Shown here in pieces: positions 45,263 to 55,585 of a DNA stretch of 64,000 bases. Both the position numbers and the translations under genes were made by a program. This DNA is from Plantactinospora endophytica (lineage in GTDB: Bacteria; Actinomycetota; Actinomycetes; Mycobacteriales; Micromonosporaceae). Location: assembly GCF_016862915.1 (NCBI RefSeq), contig NZ_BONW01000005.1:62001-126000 (forward strand). The letters are read 5' to 3'. The notes below the pieces were generated by a model that was not told where the DNA came from, did not search any database, and worked only from the letters and a program-made list of their open reading frames with translations. Position 1 is the stretch's first letter; every line of letters begins with the position of its first letter.

Positions 45263-46639
45263 TTGAGTCGGGCGAAACGAACGTCGGGTTCCGGTGCCGG
45301 AGCCGATGCCACCGATCCGGCGGCCCGGGCGGTGACCCGGGTGGTGGACAGCGACCCGCTCGGCGGCACCGTACGCCGTACTGTGCTGCCCAGCGGGCTG
45401 CGCGTGCTCACCGAGGCGATCCCGACGATGCGTAGCGTGTCGTTCGGCATCTGGGTGGCCGTCGGTTCCCGGGACGAGACCGGGCCGCAGTCCGGTGTCT
45501 CGCACTTCCTGGAGCACCTGCTCTTCAAGGGCACCCGCAAGCGCAGCGCGCTGGACATCTCGGCGGCGATCGAGGCGGTGGGCGGCGAGACGAACGCCTT
45601 CACCACCAAGGAATACACCTGCTACTACGCGCGGGTGCTCGACCAGGACCTGCCGCTGGCCATCGACGTGATGTGCGACCTGGTCGCCGACTCGGTGCTG
45701 GCCGCCGCCGACGTGGAGACCGAGCGCGGGGTGATCCTCGAAGAGATCGCCATGCACGACGACGAGCCCGGTGACGAGGTGCACGACCTGCTGGCCCGGG
45801 CGATCTACGGCGACCATCCGCTGGGCCGGCTCATCTCCGGCACCGAGGAGACCATCTCCCCGATGTCCCGCCGGCAGATCCAGAGCTTCTACCGGCGCCG
45901 CTACACGGCACCGTCGATCGTGATCGCCGCCGCCGGCAACCTCGAACACGGCGAGGTGGTCAAGCTGGTCCGGCAGGCGCTGCACGGGACCGTGCTGGAC
46001 GGCGAGCCGGCCGCGCCGGCTCCGCTGCGCCCGGCCGATTCCCGGGTACGCACCAACCGGCCGGGCAGCGTCGTCGAGCACAAGGAGACCGAGCAGGCGC
46101 ACGTGGTGCTCGGCTGCCCCGGCATCGGCCGGCTCGACGAGCGGCGGTTCGCACTCGGGGTACTCAACAACGTGCTCGGCGGCGGCATGTCGAGCCGGCT
46201 GTTCCAGGAGATCCGCGAGCGGCGGGGCCTGGCCTACTCGGTCTACTCCTACTCCAGCCAGTACGCCGACACCGGCCTCTTCGCCGTCTACGCCGGCTGC
46301 GCTCCGGGCAAGGTCGACGAGGTGCTGGAGCTGGTCCGGGCCGAGCTGGCCGAGGTCGCCGCGCACGGCATCACCGACGCCGAGCTGGCCCGGGGCAAGG
46401 GCATGGCGAAGGGCTCCTACGTGCTCAACCTGGAGGACACCGGGTCCCGGATGAGCCGGCTGGCAAAGGGCGAACTGCTCTTCGGCGACCTGCTGCCGGT
46501 CGACGCACTGCTGGCCCGGGTCGACCAGGTCAGCGCGGACGAGGTGAACACGCTCGCCGCCGACCTGCTGTCCCGACCGATGTCGCTGGCCGTGGTGGGC
46601 CCGTTCGGCACCGAGGACTTCCCCGAGGCCGCCGACTGA
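45263..46639 (+). CDS. M16 family zinc metallopeptidase
   Basis: The 458-residue product has the inverted zinc motif HFLEH (residues 82-86), with a downstream Glu in the AIEAVGGETNAFTTKEYTCY region, and the C-terminal inactive half (LGGGMSSRLFQEIRERRGLA). Length and layout match the processing-peptidase-like M16B proteins that follow pnp in many bacteria. The TTG at 45263 is used, after TAGGAGCCAGG. Substrates are unknown; a role in peptide processing is family-based. Confidence 0.9.
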   Translation: MSRAKRTSGSGAGADATDPAARAVTRVVDSDPLGGTVRRTVLPSGLRVLTEAIPTMRSVSFGIWVAVGSRDETGPQSGVSHFLEHLLFKGTRKRSALDISAAIEAVGGETNAFTTKEYTCYYARVLDQDLPLAIDVMCDLVADSVLAAADVETERGVILEEIAMHDDEPGDEVHDLLARAIYGDHPLGRLISGTEETISPMSRRQIQSFYRRRYTAPSIVIAAAGNLEHGEVVKLVRQALHGTVLDGEPAAPAPLRPADSRVRTNRPGSVVEHKETEQAHVVLGCPGIGRLDERRFALGVLNNVLGGGMSSRLFQEIRERRGLAYSVYSYSSQYADTGLFAVYAGCAPGKVDEVLELVRAELAEVAAHGITDAELARGKGMAKGSYVLNLEDTGSRMSRLAKGELLFGDLLPVDALLARVDQVSADEVNTLAADLLSRPMSLAVVGPFGTEDFPEAAD

Positions 46640-47560
<921 letters not shown>

Positions 47561-47636
47561 GTTCACGTCGCGTCGACCGCTCCGATCCGCCCGGTGGGGG
47601 TTCGAACGGGGTCCGAGCGGGAATTGTGTCCTCGCT

Positions 47637-47653
47637 CTCGGTCGGTGACCGAG
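47637..47653 (+). terminator. Short hairpin after dapB
   Basis: CTCGGTC (47637-47643) pairs with GACCGAG (47647-47653), a perfect 7-bp stem with a 3-base loop. It lies about 75 bases beyond the dapB stop with no T-tract. Weak terminator candidate. Confidence 0.35.
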
Positions 47654-47726
47654 GGCACGGTGCAGCCGGCCGTCGAGCGAGGTTCGATCAGGTGTGTGAG
47701 CAGAGAACGGCCCGGCGGGTGACGCC

Positions 47727-48329
47727 GTGATATGCACGCTGCCGACCCGCGAGCCGGGTCTCGTCGTCGCCGACCACGTCCCGTCGCCGGACGCGTCGGT
47801 CCAGGTCCCGGGGGCCGGCTACCGGCAGCGCTGGGCGGTGCAGGCGATGGCGGTGGCCGCCGACGACCGCCTGTTGGAGATCGGTTGTGGGCGCGGAGTG
47901 GCGGTCTCCCTGGTCGCCGACCGGCTCGTCGACGGCCGGATCGTCGCGATCGACCGGGCGGCGACGATGGCGCGGCTCGCGGCCGAACGCAACGCCCGGC
48001 ACATCGGTTCGGGCAGGGCCGAGATCCGGTGCGCCGAGTTCGCGTCGGCCGACCTGCCGAACGGGTACTTCGACAAGATCTTCGCGGTGAACGTCAACCT
48101 GTTCTGGCTGGGTGCCGCGGCACGGCAGATCGATCGGATGCGAAGTCTGCTGGCCCCGGGAGGACGGCTCTACGTCTTCGGCGAGCGTCCCGTCTCCGGG
48201 CACCCGACGGCGAACCTCGGCGCGACCGAGCGGCTGCTCCGCACCCGGGGGTTCGCCACCACCAGGACGGTCGAGGTTCGCGGCCGGGGCCGGATGCTCA
48301 CCTGCGTCACCGCCACGCCGACGCGCTGA
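47727..48329 (+). CDS. Class I SAM-dependent methyltransferase
   Basis: The 200-residue product shows motif I DDRLLEIGCGRGVAVSLVAD, a following acidic motif (GRIVAIDRAATMARLAAERN) and SLLAPGGRLYVFGERPVSGH, the standard class I fold. GTG start at 47727. Related to UbiE/Methyltransf_25-type enzymes, substrate unknown. It lies alone between dapB and the minus-strand glucosidase gene. Confidence 0.85.
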   Translation: MICTLPTREPGLVVADHVPSPDASVQVPGAGYRQRWAVQAMAVAADDRLLEIGCGRGVAVSLVADRLVDGRIVAIDRAATMARLAAERNARHIGSGRAEIRCAEFASADLPNGYFDKIFAVNVNLFWLGAAARQIDRMRSLLAPGGRLYVFGERPVSGHPTANLGATERLLRTRGFATTRTVEVRGRGRMLTCVTATPTR

Positions 48330-48527
48330 GCCGTCCCACCGGTTCGACCGGTTGCTCGGGGCAGCATCCGGTCCTCGACCTTGGTCAACGCCACCAACCA
48401 GGAGGTGGCCGGCTCGGGTCGACGCGCCGGGTGACCGGTCAGTGCCGGGTGGGCGCGTGGGCGGGCCAGTTCGACGGTCGGCGGCACCGTCACCCGTCCA
48501 GGCGCACCACCCGGCCCCGGCCCGGAG

Positions 48528-50588
48528 CTACCGCTGCTCCGGCGTGGAGACCAGCCCGGACGGTAGGCCGGCGATGTTGGCGCGGCCGGTGCGGTCGACG
48601 GTGACGTCGACCGGGGTGCCGCCGATCCGGAGCCGACGGGCGGTGACCGCGCCGAACGGCGTACCGGCGAGGGGTTGCAGCCGGACCTGGCCGGCGGGTA
48701 CGTCGGGGTAGAGGCCGACGGCGGCCTGGAGCAGTACCACGGCGGACGCCGCCGACCACGCCTGCGGACGGCAGGCGGCCGGGTACGGCATAGGTCGGGC
48801 CAGCGTCGTCCGGTCGTCGCCGCTGAACAGCTCGGGCAGCCGGTAGTCGAACGCCTCCGCCGCGCCGAGCAGACCGTCGGCGAGCCGGGCAGCCGCCTCG
48901 GGATAGCCGCTCGCGGCCAGCCCGCCGATCGCGATCGCGGTGTCGTGGGCCCAGATCGACCCGCAGTGGTAGGAGAGCGGGCTGAATCCGGCGTCCTTGG
49001 TCGACATCGTGCGCAGGCCGTAACCGCCGGCCAGGGTGTCGTCGGCGAGCAGTCCGGCGACCCGGGCCGACTCGGCCTCGTCGAGCAGGCCGGTGCCGAG
49101 CAGGTGCCCGAGGTTGCTGGTCAGCGAGTCGACCGGCCGCTTGTCCCGGTCCAGCGCCAGTGCGGGGTGGGCACCGAGCGGGCCGTCGACCCAGAACCTG
49201 GCCCGGAACCGCTCGGCGAGCCCGGCCGCGTACGCCCGCCAGCGCTCGCCACCCGGACGGTCGAACGCGTCGAGCAGGGCCGCGCCGTCCAGGGCGGCCC
49301 GGTGGGCGTAGCCCTGCACCTCGGCCAGGGCGATCGGCGGCCGGGCGAGGCTGCCGTCGCGGAACCGGACGGAGTCGTGCGAGTCCTTCCAGCCCTGGTT
49401 GGCCAGCCCCTGCCCGCTGAGGTCGAGGTACTCGACGAAGCCGTCGCCGTCCGGGTCGGCGTGTTCGGCGAGCCAGCCCAGCGCCGCCTCCAGGTGGGGG
49501 AGCAGCGGGACGATCTCCTCGTCGGGCAGGCCCCAGCGCCAGGCGTCGTGCAGCAGGCTCACCCAGAGCAGCGTGGCGTCGATGGTGCCGTAGTAGGCGG
49601 CCGGCAGCCGCAGGCCGTTGCCGACCGCGACGAACTCGTGCCGGCGCAGCTCGTGCATGATCTTGCCGGGCTCCTCGCCGGACCGCTCGTCGACCTTGTC
49701 GCCCTGCCGCCGGGCGAGCACCCGCAGCGTGCTGGCGGCGAGTTCGGTGCCGAGCGGCAGCAGCATCCGGGCCGCCCACATGCTGTCCCGGCCGAACAGG
49801 GTGAGGAACCACGGCACCCCGGCGCCGAGGAAGACCTCGTGCGGTGTGCCGGCCTCGGCGAGCCGGAGTGCCCGCAGGTCGTCCAGGGAGCGGTCGAGCA
49901 GCCGGACCAGCCGGGGGTCGTCGGCCGAGACCTCCGGCCGGGACCAGGCGGGCTCGCGGGGCGGGGTGACCACGACCGCCCGGGGGTCGTCCACCGCCAG
50001 CCGCCAGCGGAGCACGGTACGGCCGCGCGGCGGCAACTCGATCGGCCAGGTGAGCCGGCCGGTCTCCGGGTCGGCCTCGGCACCCTCGCCGCCGACCGTG
50101 ACGGTGATCCCCTCGGCGGTCCAGCTCAACTGGCCGGGCTGGCCGAACTTGGCCTCCAGCGGACTGGTCGGCAGGCCGGACTTGACCGTCTCGACCGGGG
50201 CGAGGTCGCAGCCGAGGGTGAGCGTGGCGGTGCCGCGTACCGGCTCGGCGGCGGTGGAGACGACGTGGATCTCCTCGACCAGGCCACGGGGGACGACCCG
50301 GCGGACCCGGTCGACGCGTACGGTCGGGTCGGCGCCGTCGTCGCCGAGCCAGCGGGCCAGCGAGACGAACCGGGCCCCGTGCGGACCGTCCGGGCTGTTG
50401 CCGATCGCCTCCGGCTCCCGGTCGTCGATCCGGAACTCGGCCTGCCGCAGCACCCGGGCGTCGGCGTGGAAGACGCCCTGCACGCCGACGGGTCTGAGTT
50501 GCCCGTCCGCGTCGGTCAACGCGCTGGTCGGGGCCAGCACGACGCCGACAAGATCGTGTAACAGCGGTTGGAGGTGCCGGTCGGCCAC
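48528..50588 (-). CDS. Glycogen debranching-type glucosidase (GDE_N_bis/amylo-alpha-1,6-glucosidase)
   Basis: The 686-residue product starts VADRHLQPLLHDLVGVVLAP and has an N-terminal beta domain with LTDADGQLRPVGVQGVFHAD and a C-terminal (alpha/alpha)6 barrel as in GH63/GH15-like debranching proteins (APWSRPEVSADDPRLVRLLD, VPWFLTLFGRDSMWAARMLL, YHCGSIWAHDTAIAIGGLA). GTG start at 50588 follows AGGAG with a 6-base gap; a longer frame to 50711 would read through the divergent operator. No signal peptide, so cytoplasmic. Divergent from the LacI regulator and presumably acts on the imported oligosaccharide. Confidence 0.85.
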   Translation of the reverse strand: MADRHLQPLLHDLVGVVLAPTSALTDADGQLRPVGVQGVFHADARVLRQAEFRIDDREPEAIGNSPDGPHGARFVSLARWLGDDGADPTVRVDRVRRVVPRGLVEEIHVVSTAAEPVRGTATLTLGCDLAPVETVKSGLPTSPLEAKFGQPGQLSWTAEGITVTVGGEGAEADPETGRLTWPIELPPRGRTVLRWRLAVDDPRAVVVTPPREPAWSRPEVSADDPRLVRLLDRSLDDLRALRLAEAGTPHEVFLGAGVPWFLTLFGRDSMWAARMLLPLGTELAASTLRVLARRQGDKVDERSGEEPGKIMHELRRHEFVAVGNGLRLPAAYYGTIDATLLWVSLLHDAWRWGLPDEEIVPLLPHLEAALGWLAEHADPDGDGFVEYLDLSGQGLANQGWKDSHDSVRFRDGSLARPPIALAEVQGYAHRAALDGAALLDAFDRPGGERWRAYAAGLAERFRARFWVDGPLGAHPALALDRDKRPVDSLTSNLGHLLGTGLLDEAESARVAGLLADDTLAGGYGLRTMSTKDAGFSPLSYHCGSIWAHDTAIAIGGLAASGYPEAAARLADGLLGAAEAFDYRLPELFSGDDRTTLARPMPYPAACRPQAWSAASAVVLLQAAVGLYPDVPAGQVRLQPLAGTPFGAVTARRLRIGGTPVDVTVDRTGRANIAGLPSGLVSTPEQR

Positions 50589-50669
50589 AAGGAACTCCTG
50601 ATCCGGGGTGGTACGCGGTGCCTTGACAGATCGTCGCGCGGGGTGCAAAGTGCGAAACATTCCAGCAAC

Positions 50670-50711
50670 TTGAACGATCCAATACTGCCCTACTTCATTT
50701 GGATCGTTCAA
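50670..50711. promoter_or_regulatory. Divergent promoter region with LacI operators
   Basis: TTGAACGATCCAA (50670-50682) and its exact complement TTGGATCGTTCAA (50699-50711) form a 13-bp inverted repeat with a 16-bp interval, and each arm is itself an imperfect palindrome of LacI type. A leftward -35 TTGAAC (complement of 50706-50711) with CAGTAT after 18 bp, and a rightward -35 TTGAAC (50670-50675), lie inside the arms. Bound LacI would block both promoters. Confidence 0.7.
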
Positions 50712-50731
50712 GAGGGGCGACGAGGGATTCT

Positions 50732-51829
50732 ATGGCGGAAAAAGTGACGATCGCGACAGTGGCCCGCCGGGCGCGGGTCAGTCGGCAGACCGTCTCCAAC
50801 GTGCTGAACGCCCCGCACATGGTCCGGGAGGAGACCCGGGAACGGGTGCGGGAGGCGATCAGCGCGCTCGGCTACCGGGCCAACCAGGCCGCCCGGCAGA
50901 TGCGTACGGGCAGGTCCCGGCTGATCGCGGTGCGGATCGAGCCGACCCGGGACGGGGTCAACGGCTCGGTACTGGACCGGTTCCTGCACGGGTTGACCGA
51001 GGCCGCCGAGGCTGCCGGCTACCGGGTGATGCTCTACACCGCCCCCGACCCCCGGGCCGAGATCGACGCGTACGACAGTCTGCTCGGCGCGTACGACCTG
51101 GACGCGTTCGTGCTCACCGGCACCGAGTACGGAGACGCCCGGACCGCCTGGCTGACCGAACGGGACGTACCGTTCGTGACCTTCGGCCGGCCCTGGGACA
51201 ACCCGGCGGAGACCGCCCCGCAGGGACGTACGGCGGTGCCGGCCCGGCATCCGTGGGTCGACGTGAACGGCGCCGACGGGGTGGCCCAGGCGACCCGGCG
51301 ACTGCTCGACACCGGGCACCGGCGGATCGGCTTCGTCGGCTGGCCGGCCGGCTCCGGCGTCGGCGACGACCGGCGCTCCGGCTGGCACGACACCCTGCTG
51401 ACGGCCGGACTCGACCCGACCGGCCTGGACCGGGCCGCCCCGGACGGCTTCGCCCAGGGCGAGGCGGCGGCCCGGGACCTGCTCGCCTCGGCCGAGCCGC
51501 CGACCGCGATCGTCTGCGCCAGCGACTCCCTGGCACTCGGCGCGCTCCAGGCGGTCGGCGCCCCCGGCGGCTGGCCGGCCGGACCGGGGCAGCGGCCGGA
51601 GGTCGCGGTCACCGGCTTCGACGACACGCCGGTGGCCCAGGCCATCGGGCTGACCAGTGTCAGCCAGCCGCTGGCCCAGGCCGCGGCCTGCTGCGTGGAC
51701 CTGCTCGCCGACGTACTCGACGGGAGCCGGCGGGGCGGCGCGGCCGGTCACCGCCGGTCGGACCCGGCGTCCAGCGGACCCGGGCAGGTGCTGCTCCGGC
51801 CGTCGCTGGTGGTGCGGCAGAGCGGCTGA
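50732..51829 (+). CDS. LacI-family transcriptional regulator
   Basis: The 365-residue product has a LacI helix-turn-helix (VTIATVARRARVSRQTVSNV, residues 5-24) with hinge AARQMRTGRSRL and a periplasmic-binding-type effector domain (LDRFLHGLTEAAEAAGYRVM; TGHRRIGFVGWPAGSGVGDD; VAVTGFDDTPVAQAIGLTSV). ATG at 50732 follows GAGGGGCGACGAGGG. It likely represses itself and the divergent glucosidase through the operators at 50670-50711, and the downstream ABC genes. Confidence 0.93.
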   Translation: MAEKVTIATVARRARVSRQTVSNVLNAPHMVREETRERVREAISALGYRANQAARQMRTGRSRLIAVRIEPTRDGVNGSVLDRFLHGLTEAAEAAGYRVMLYTAPDPRAEIDAYDSLLGAYDLDAFVLTGTEYGDARTAWLTERDVPFVTFGRPWDNPAETAPQGRTAVPARHPWVDVNGADGVAQATRRLLDTGHRRIGFVGWPAGSGVGDDRRSGWHDTLLTAGLDPTGLDRAAPDGFAQGEAAARDLLASAEPPTAIVCASDSLALGALQAVGAPGGWPAGPGQRPEVAVTGFDDTPVAQAIGLTSVSQPLAQAAACCVDLLADVLDGSRRGGAAGHRRSDPASSGPGQVLLRPSLVVRQSG

Positions 51830-51928
51830 CGCCCGCCGCTCGCCCCGTCGGCAGCCGCCGCAGGCAGACCAGAGACCAGGAAGTTCTCACCACCGGTACA
51901 CCCCGATAACCCCACCCAGGAGAGTGAG

Positions 51929-53173
51929 ATGGCACGACGATTCCTCCGCCGGGCGACCGTGGCGGGCATCGCCGCCACGGCGCTGCTGAGTTCCGCCGCC
52001 TGCGGCAGCGGCTTCGACGACGGCGCCGAGACCAGCCAGAGCAGCGGGCCGGCCGCGTTGCAGATCCTGATCGGCTCGTCCGGCGAGGCCGAGACCAAGG
52101 CGGTGCAGGCGGCTGCCGCGAGCTGGGCCAGCGCCTCCGGGAACACCGCCACGGTCACCCCGGCGCAGGACCTCGTCCAGCAGCTCGGCCAGGCGCTGGC
52201 CGGGGACACCCCGCCGGACGTCTTCTACGTCGACGCCGGCCGGTTCGCCGACTACGCCAGCGTCGGCGCGCTCGAACCGTACGCGGACAAGCTCGCCGAC
52301 GCCGGGGACTTCTACCCGAGCCTGCGTACCGCGTTCACCCGGGACGGCAAGTTCTACTGCGCCCCCAAGGACTTCTCCACGCTCGCCCTCCAGGTCAACA
52401 CCGACCTGTGGAGCAAGGCCGGGCTGACCGACGCGGACATCCCGACCACCTGGGACCAGTTCACCGCGACCGCCCGCAAGCTCAAGGCGAAGGGCGTCAC
52501 CCCGCTGGTCATCGGCGACACCCGGGACCGGGTCGGCGCCTTCATGAAGCAGAACGGCGGCTGGATCACCAGCCAGGACGGCAAGCAGGCCACCGCCGAC
52601 ACCCCGGAGAACCTCCAGGCCCTCCAGTACGTCAAGAGCCTGCTCACCGAGGGCCTGGCCCGCTACCCCAAGCAGGTCGACGCGGGCTGGGCCGGCGAGG
52701 CGTTCGGCAAGGGCTCGGCGGCGATGACGATCGAGGGCAACTGGATCAAGGGCGCGTTGCAGAACGACTTCCCGAACGTGAAGTACACCGTGCACCCGCT
52801 GCCGGCCGGGCCGAAGGGTCAGGCCACGCTCTCCTTCACCAACTGCTGGGGCATCGCGGCGAAGAGCAAGTTCAAGGAGCAGGCGGTCAAGTTCGTCGAG
52901 GCGATGATCTCGGTGGACCAGCAGATGAGCTTCGCCAAGGCGTTCGGCGTGATGCCGTCCCGGCAGGCCGCCCGGGACCAGTACACCCAGGCGTTCCCGG
53001 CCGACAAGGCGTTCATCGACGGCGCCGAGTACGCCCAGGGGCCGGTGAACGCGCCGAAGATGGACAGCGTGCTGGCCGACTTCGACACCGGCATCCAGGG
53101 GCTGGACCGGGGCGACCCGAAGGCGCTGCTGGAGCGCGTACAGAAGAACACCCAGGCCGCGCTCGGCGGCTGA
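51929..53173 (+). CDS. ABC transporter sugar-binding lipoprotein
   Basis: The 414-residue product has a signal peptide with lipobox SSAAC (Cys 26), then the family 1 extracellular binding protein pattern (LQILIGSSGEAETKAVQAAA, GDTPPDVFYVDAGRFADYAS, FGKGSAAMTIEGNWIKGAL). ATG at 51929 follows AGGAGAG. It is 99 bases downstream of the LacI gene and upstream of the two permeases. Ligand is probably an oligosaccharide such as a maltodextrin or cellodextrin, given the debranching enzyme and LacI context, but this is inferred. Confidence 0.92.
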   Translation: MARRFLRRATVAGIAATALLSSAACGSGFDDGAETSQSSGPAALQILIGSSGEAETKAVQAAAASWASASGNTATVTPAQDLVQQLGQALAGDTPPDVFYVDAGRFADYASVGALEPYADKLADAGDFYPSLRTAFTRDGKFYCAPKDFSTLALQVNTDLWSKAGLTDADIPTTWDQFTATARKLKAKGVTPLVIGDTRDRVGAFMKQNGGWITSQDGKQATADTPENLQALQYVKSLLTEGLARYPKQVDAGWAGEAFGKGSAAMTIEGNWIKGALQNDFPNVKYTVHPLPAGPKGQATLSFTNCWGIAAKSKFKEQAVKFVEAMISVDQQMSFAKAFGVMPSRQAARDQYTQAFPADKAFIDGAEYAQGPVNAPKMDSVLADFDTGIQGLDRGDPKALLERVQKNTQAALGG

Positions 53174-53272
53174 ACGGACCGCTGGCCCCGGCTCCGGTCG
53201 CCCCCGTACCGGACCGGGGCCAGCCCCGCCGACCCCGCCCCTGCCCCTGACCAGGATGTGAAGGAAAGGACC

Positions 53273-54493
53273 ATGGCGACCGACGTACTGGCCGGACCGG
53301 ACGGCGCCCGCCCGGCCGCGCCCGCCCCGGCACCCCGGCGCACCCGACGGCGGCGCGGGATCCGCGGCGACGAGGCGCCCGCCGGCTGGCTCTTCGTCGC
53401 GCCGGTGGTGGTGATCCTCGGGCTGTTCATGCTGCTGCCGATCCTGATGGCGCTCTGGGTGAGCCTGACCGACTGGAACGGCCAGGGCAGCCCGTTCACC
53501 TCCCGGGTGCCGCTGGTCGGGCTGGACAACTACACCGACCTGTTCACCCGGGACGGCCTGGCCCGGCAGAACTTCATGACCTCGATCCGGAACAACATCT
53601 ACTACGTCGGGATCGTGGTGCCGGTGCAGACCGCGCTGGCGCTCTTCCTCGCACTGGTGGTGAACAACCGGATGCTGCGCGGCCGGGGCTTCTTCCGGGC
53701 CGCGTTCTACTTCCCGTCGGTCACCAGCTCGGTGGCGATCAGCGTCGTCTTCCTCTTCATCTTCGCCAACTCCGGTGCGGTCAACCGGCTGCTGGCGATG
53801 TTCGGCTTCGACGGCCCGCAGTGGTTCGCGGACAGCCGGGGCGTACTGCACATCCTGCTCGGCGCGGTCGGCGTGGACGAGCCGCCGGCCGCACTCACCT
53901 CCGGTGGACCCTTCGGGATGGCCTGGTGGGACTGGCTCTCCGGCCCGAGCGTGGCGATGTGCTCGATCATCGTGCTGGTGGTCTGGACCACCTCCGGCAC
54001 CTTCATGCTGATGTTCCTGGCCGCGTTGCAGCAGGTACCGGAGACGTTGGAGGAGGCCAGCGAACTGGACGGGGCGACCCGGTGGCAGCGGCTGCGTTTC
54101 GTCACCCTGCCGATGCTGCGGCCGACCCTGTTCCTGGTGCTGGTGCTGGGCGTGATCGGTAGCTGGCAGGTCTTCGACCAGATCTACGTGATGAGCCAGG
54201 GCGATCCGGCGAAGACCACGCTCACCCCGGCGTACCTCTCCTACCGGACGGCGTTCCGGGACTTCGAGTACGGCACCGGGGCGGCGATCTCCTTCCTGCT
54301 GTTCCTGATCATCATCCTGCTCACCCTCGGCCAGCGCTGGCTGCTCCGGGAACGCGACTCCGGCCCACGCCCGCGCCGTCGGGCCCGCTCGCGGGCTGAC
54401 CGGGCCGGGGGTCCGGGTACCGCCGAGGTCGGGCGGTCGGGTGCTGCCGAGGCTGGGCGTTCGCGTGCCGCCGAGACCGGACGGAGGTCCTGA
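53273..54493 (+). CDS. ABC transporter permease, MalF-type
   Basis: The 406-residue product has six hydrophobic helices and the permease EAA loop (EEASELDGATRWQRLRFVTL) that contacts the ATPase. ATG at 53273 follows AAGGAAAGGA. The C-terminal tail of 20-30 residues holds three 8-residue repeats GTAEVGRS, GAAEAGRS, RAAETGRR encoded by a 24-bp array near 54417-54483. Two bases separate it from the next permease. Confidence 0.92.
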   Translation: MATDVLAGPDGARPAAPAPAPRRTRRRRGIRGDEAPAGWLFVAPVVVILGLFMLLPILMALWVSLTDWNGQGSPFTSRVPLVGLDNYTDLFTRDGLARQNFMTSIRNNIYYVGIVVPVQTALALFLALVVNNRMLRGRGFFRAAFYFPSVTSSVAISVVFLFIFANSGAVNRLLAMFGFDGPQWFADSRGVLHILLGAVGVDEPPAALTSGGPFGMAWWDWLSGPSVAMCSIIVLVVWTTSGTFMLMFLAALQQVPETLEEASELDGATRWQRLRFVTLPMLRPTLFLVLVLGVIGSWQVFDQIYVMSQGDPAKTTLTPAYLSYRTAFRDFEYGTGAAISFLLFLIIILLTLGQRWLLRERDSGPRPRRRARSRADRAGGPGTAEVGRSGAAEAGRSRAAETGRRS

Positions 54494-54495
54494 CG

Positions 54496-55416
54496 ATGGC
54501 CGTACTCACCCAGCCCGGCTCGGGGCCGACCGTCCGCCCGCCCCGCGACGAGGAGCCGCGTACGCCGCAGCGGCGACGTCGGCGGGGCGGCAACCCGGCG
54601 GTCACCTTCGCCGGGTACGCCGTGCTGGTCTTCTTCGCGCTGGTCTTCCTCTACCCGTTCGTCATCCAACTCGGCAACGCCTTCAAGACCGAGCCGGACG
54701 CGGCGGCGAACCCGCTCTCGCCGATACCGACGGTGCTGGACCTGAGCAGCGTGCAGCGGATCTTCGAAGGTACCGACTTCCCGCTCTGGCTGGGCAACTC
54801 GACCCTGGTCACCGTCGTCGTCACGCTCGGCCGGGTCTTCTTCGCCTCGCTGGCCGGGTACGCGCTGGCCCGGCTGCGGTTCACCGGCCGACGTACGGTC
54901 TTCGCGGTGGTCGTGGCGATGATGGCGGTACCGCCGGTGGTGCTGCTGATCCCGAAGTTCCTGGTACTCAACCAGCTCGGCCTCTACAACAGCTACGCGG
55001 CGCTGATCGTGCCGGTGCTGGTCGACGCGACCGGGGTCTTCGTGATGAAGCAGTTCTTCGAGTCGATCCCGGCCAGCGTCGAGGAGGCGGCCCGGATCGA
55101 CGGGGTCGGCCCGTTCCGGATGTACTGGTCGGTGGTGCTGCCGATGGCCCGGCCGGCGCTGATCACCGTCACCATCATGTCGTTCCAGGGCTCCTGGAAC
55201 GAGCTGCCGCACACCCTGGTCGCGGTGCAGGATCCCGGCCTGTTCACCCTGCCCCGCGGGTTGGCCGACCTGGTCAGCGGCTCGCTCGGCAAGGGCAGCC
55301 AGTACCCGCTCAAGCTCGGCGCGGCACTGCTGGCCACCATCCCGGTGGCGATCCTCTTCGTGGTCTTCCAGCGCTACTTCGTGCGCGGCGCGAACGAGGG
55401 GGCGGAGAAGGGCTGA
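54496..55416 (+). CDS. ABC transporter permease, MalG-type
   Basis: The 306-residue product has six TM helices, the first FAGYAVLVFFALVFLYPFVI, and the EAA motif EEAARIDGVGPFRMYWSVVL. It starts two bases after the MalF-type gene and ends the transporter operon. No ATPase gene is nearby; in actinomycetes one shared MsiK-like ATPase serves many such importers, which is established for Streptomyces but inferred here. Confidence 0.92.
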   Translation: MAVLTQPGSGPTVRPPRDEEPRTPQRRRRRGGNPAVTFAGYAVLVFFALVFLYPFVIQLGNAFKTEPDAAANPLSPIPTVLDLSSVQRIFEGTDFPLWLGNSTLVTVVVTLGRVFFASLAGYALARLRFTGRRTVFAVVVAMMAVPPVVLLIPKFLVLNQLGLYNSYAALIVPVLVDATGVFVMKQFFESIPASVEEAARIDGVGPFRMYWSVVLPMARPALITVTIMSFQGSWNELPHTLVAVQDPGLFTLPRGLADLVSGSLGKGSQYPLKLGAALLATIPVAILFVVFQRYFVRGANEGAEKG

Positions 55417-55453
55417 GCCGCAGCGCCGTCCAGCCCTGCTCCGGCTGGTCCGG

Positions 55454-55585
55454 TCAGCCCTGCTCCGGCTGTTCGGCGGCGGTGCCCGGCCCGGGCGCGG
55501 CCGGAGCGTCCTCCTGCTCCGGTCAGCCCTGTTCCGGCTGCTCGGCCGTGGTGCCCGGCCCGGGCGCGGCCGGAGTGTCCTCGCC
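55454..55585. repeat. Direct repeat across the end of a GNAT gene
   Basis: Two copies about 69 bp apart begin TCAGCCCTG at 55454 and 55523 and continue CTCCGGCTGTTCGGC...GGTGCCCGGCCCGGGCGCGG. The second copy contains the stop codon (55523-55525 complement) of the GNAT gene, so the repeat has duplicated its C-terminal coding end beyond the stop. Confidence 0.55.
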
